The translations under genes were made by a program, and so were the position numbers. The notes under the pieces are model-generated. The model saw nothing but the letters and a program-made list of their open reading frames with translations. It searched no databases and was not told where the DNA came from. This document shows positions 63,126 to 64,000 of a stretch of DNA of 64,000 bases, piece after piece. Position 1 is the first letter of the stretch. The number at the start of each line of letters is the position of its first letter. Source of the stretch: CAYNNQ01 sp964398785 (lineage in GTDB: Bacteria; Desulfobacterota; Desulfovibrionia; Desulfovibrionales; Desulfonatronovibrionaceae); assembly GCA_964398785.1 (NCBI GenBank), contig CAYNNQ010000002.1:93527-157526 (forward strand), read 5' to 3'.

Positions 63126-63641
63126 TTATTTGTATTTATTATGACAGGCTTCTTTCTGGTTATTAAGTTCCTGCCAAGCGGATTTAAGGGCGTTGATGTC
63201 CCGAAGTTCGTAAGCATATTCCAGAGTGTCACAGGCGGCAAGATATCTTTCATAGAACTCTTCGCCCATTCCCCCCGTGAAACCGGTCATTCTCCGGGAA
63301 TCCTCCAAGAATACGGCCACGATCTCTGATGAAGGGAGGATATCGCGGTCCAGGGCCTTTTTTATTTCCTTGAAATACACTTTCATCCGTTTTTTCAAGT
63401 TGCTGTATTCCAGTTCTTCATCTAGAGTGTCCGTCTCCCCTTCGGGGTATGAGACCTTGAACTTGAGCTTGTACAATTCTCCTCTTTTCTTTATTCCCAC
63501 CTTCAATTTCTGGAAATCTTCAAGAGGGATTTTGTACTTGGGAAGTTCGGAATCGCCTTTTTCAATGCTATCTGCTAAAAGACGCAAAAAGCCAGCTACG
63601 TCCTCGTTTCCTCCGAAATTGGCTACCCCGTTCTTGCTCAT
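63126..63641 (-). CDS. GAK system XXXCH small protein
   Basis: This 171-residue protein ends with KEACHNKYK, so C166-H167 lies six bases from the C-terminus in residue count, fitting the XXXCH name that I recall for a GAK-linked family. Its first 60 residues (VAGFLRLLADSIEKGDSELP; LKVGIKKRGELYKLKFKVSY) match the amphi-Trp domain of the two other small proteins but end in Tyr in place of Trp. The second half is helical. The ATG follows AAGGGGAGCGAT. It is the first gene of the operon. Confidence 0.82.
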   Translation of the reverse strand: MSKNGVANFGGNEDVAGFLRLLADSIEKGDSELPKYKIPLEDFQKLKVGIKKRGELYKLKFKVSYPEGETDTLDEELEYSNLKKRMKVYFKEIKKALDRDILPSSEIVAVFLEDSRRMTGFTGGMGEEFYERYLAACDTLEYAYELRDINALKSAWQELNNQKEACHNKYK

Positions 63642-63681
63642 ATCGCTCCCCTTAATTTAATTGCTTGCAGTTAAAAATTAC

Positions 63682-63693
63682 GTTAGGTCTAAC
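63682..63693. promoter_or_regulatory. Palindrome upstream of the GAK-type operon
   Basis: GTTAG-GT-CTAAC is a perfect 5-bp inverted repeat around two bases, 40 bases upstream of the XXXCH start, in an AT-rich leader. It could be a regulator site; no partner protein is known. Confidence 0.35.
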
Positions 63694-63781
63694 TTTAGTC
63701 ATTTATAAATACCGGGAAAAATATCTTCTCGGAATATATTGTAATTTGTAGTTTTTCCCTTTTTGGATATTGGCATGGAAA

Positions 63782-63853
63782 ATATGGCTCTTGGACACAG
63801 CGTGTGGATTTTTTGTATTTTTTCCGCCTGATCTTTTTGGATGCTTTTAACGA
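63782..63853 (-). repeat. Family C repeat, reversed (C6), joined to A3
   Basis: In plus reading it has GGCTCTTGGACACAGCGTGT, then GGATTTTTTGTATTTTTTCC and GATCTTTTTGGATGCTTTTA. It is the reverse complement of C1 with one or two changes. Family-A sequence begins directly after it. Confidence 0.85.
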
Positions 63854-64000
63854 GTTTCCATCCGGAAATGGCTCTTTTCCATTTTAACGGCGTCAATTTT
63901 CGTAATTATTCGACCACGTATTAAGATACGCTCGCTCCTAATTATTTAATTTCCTTGTTAAACAGAAAAAGATCTCCTTTCCGAATTAAAAACGTGATAT
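63854..64000 (+). repeat. Family A repeat, cut by the window edge (A3)
   Basis: It starts GTTTCCATCCGGAAATGG, runs through CCATTTTAACGGCGTCAATT and CACGTATTAAGATACGC and is cut in CGTGATAT. It matches A1 and A2 over the visible length. Confidence 0.88.

Overview
The window reads as a chromosomal segment of a sulfate-reducer-like deltaproteobacterium, most probably order Desulfovibrionales. This rests on gene content: a DUF1786 protein, a UPF0280 protein, a dnaA next to chemotaxis genes rather than dnaN, a YedE-type selenium transporter, many c-di-GMP/PAS signalling proteins, and a GAK-type cluster (HprK-like kinase, ATP-grasp, CofD-like) that I recall chiefly from Desulfovibrio relatives. Family or genus cannot be fixed by reading. 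No tRNA, rRNA, CRISPR array, intact insertion sequence or prophage was seen.

Layout. 1-4.6 kb: end of a chemotaxis operon (ParA-like, CheW, CheY, CheA with three Hpt-like modules). 5-7.1 kb: a DnaA paralogue and a convergent UPF0280 gene. 7.4-11.6 kb: heat-shock group DnaJ/CbpA, CbpM-like modulator, ClpB. 11.7-16.4 kb: DUF1786, a hotdog thioesterase, a zinc-ribbon gene interrupted by in-frame TGA, and a large PAS hybrid kinase. 17-21.2 kb: housekeeping run rlmE, yebC, ruvC, ruvA, ruvB, thyX. 21.3-24.9 kb: HD-GYP protein, sulfotransferase, a wrecked ftsH and a repeat-filled gene desert. 24.9-27.8 kb: probable selenium/sulfur handling cluster (NNRD-like, DUF3343-like, TusA-like, YedE). 28.2-34.7 kb: membrane protein, CpoB-like lipoprotein, DprA, c-di-GMP/HDOD signalling genes and a Xer recombinase. 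34.7-36.6 kb: kinase-like ATPase, PilZ and NIL-ferredoxin proteins. 36.9-43.2 kb: second CpoB-like lipoprotein, PLDc_N membrane protein, lgt, lspA, ileS, galE. 43.4-50.2 kb: rhomboid protease, 4Fe-4S protein, MATE pump, FxsA, a hypothetical, RarD and a K+-channel/RCK protein. 50.4-55.8 kb: EamA exporter with divergent LysR regulator, a frameshifted diguanylate cyclase, HD-GYP protein and another EamA exporter. 55.8-63.7 kb: the GAK-type operon on the minus strand.

The GAK-type operon is the most interesting locus. In transcription order it holds an XXXCH small protein, a PHP-like protein, an amphi-Trp protein, a PhoU-aminoglycoside-phosphotransferase-like fusion, an ATP-grasp enzyme, an HprK-like kinase, a CofD-like protein and a second amphi-Trp protein. 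The ATP-grasp, kinase and CofD genes are translationally coupled. The small proteins look like one domain family, which suggests (inference) acceptors or carriers acted on by the enzymes. To my knowledge the biochemical role is unknown.

A second theme is dispersed intergenic repeats. At least three families (called A, B and C here) occur between genes. A and B carry terminal inverted repeats, and one A copy sits inside a B copy with AACT on both sides, which is good evidence that A has moved as a MITE-like element. Decay is also visible: an ftsH remnant, a frameshifted GGDEF gene and the TGA-interrupted zinc-ribbon gene, the last of which could instead encode a selenoprotein.
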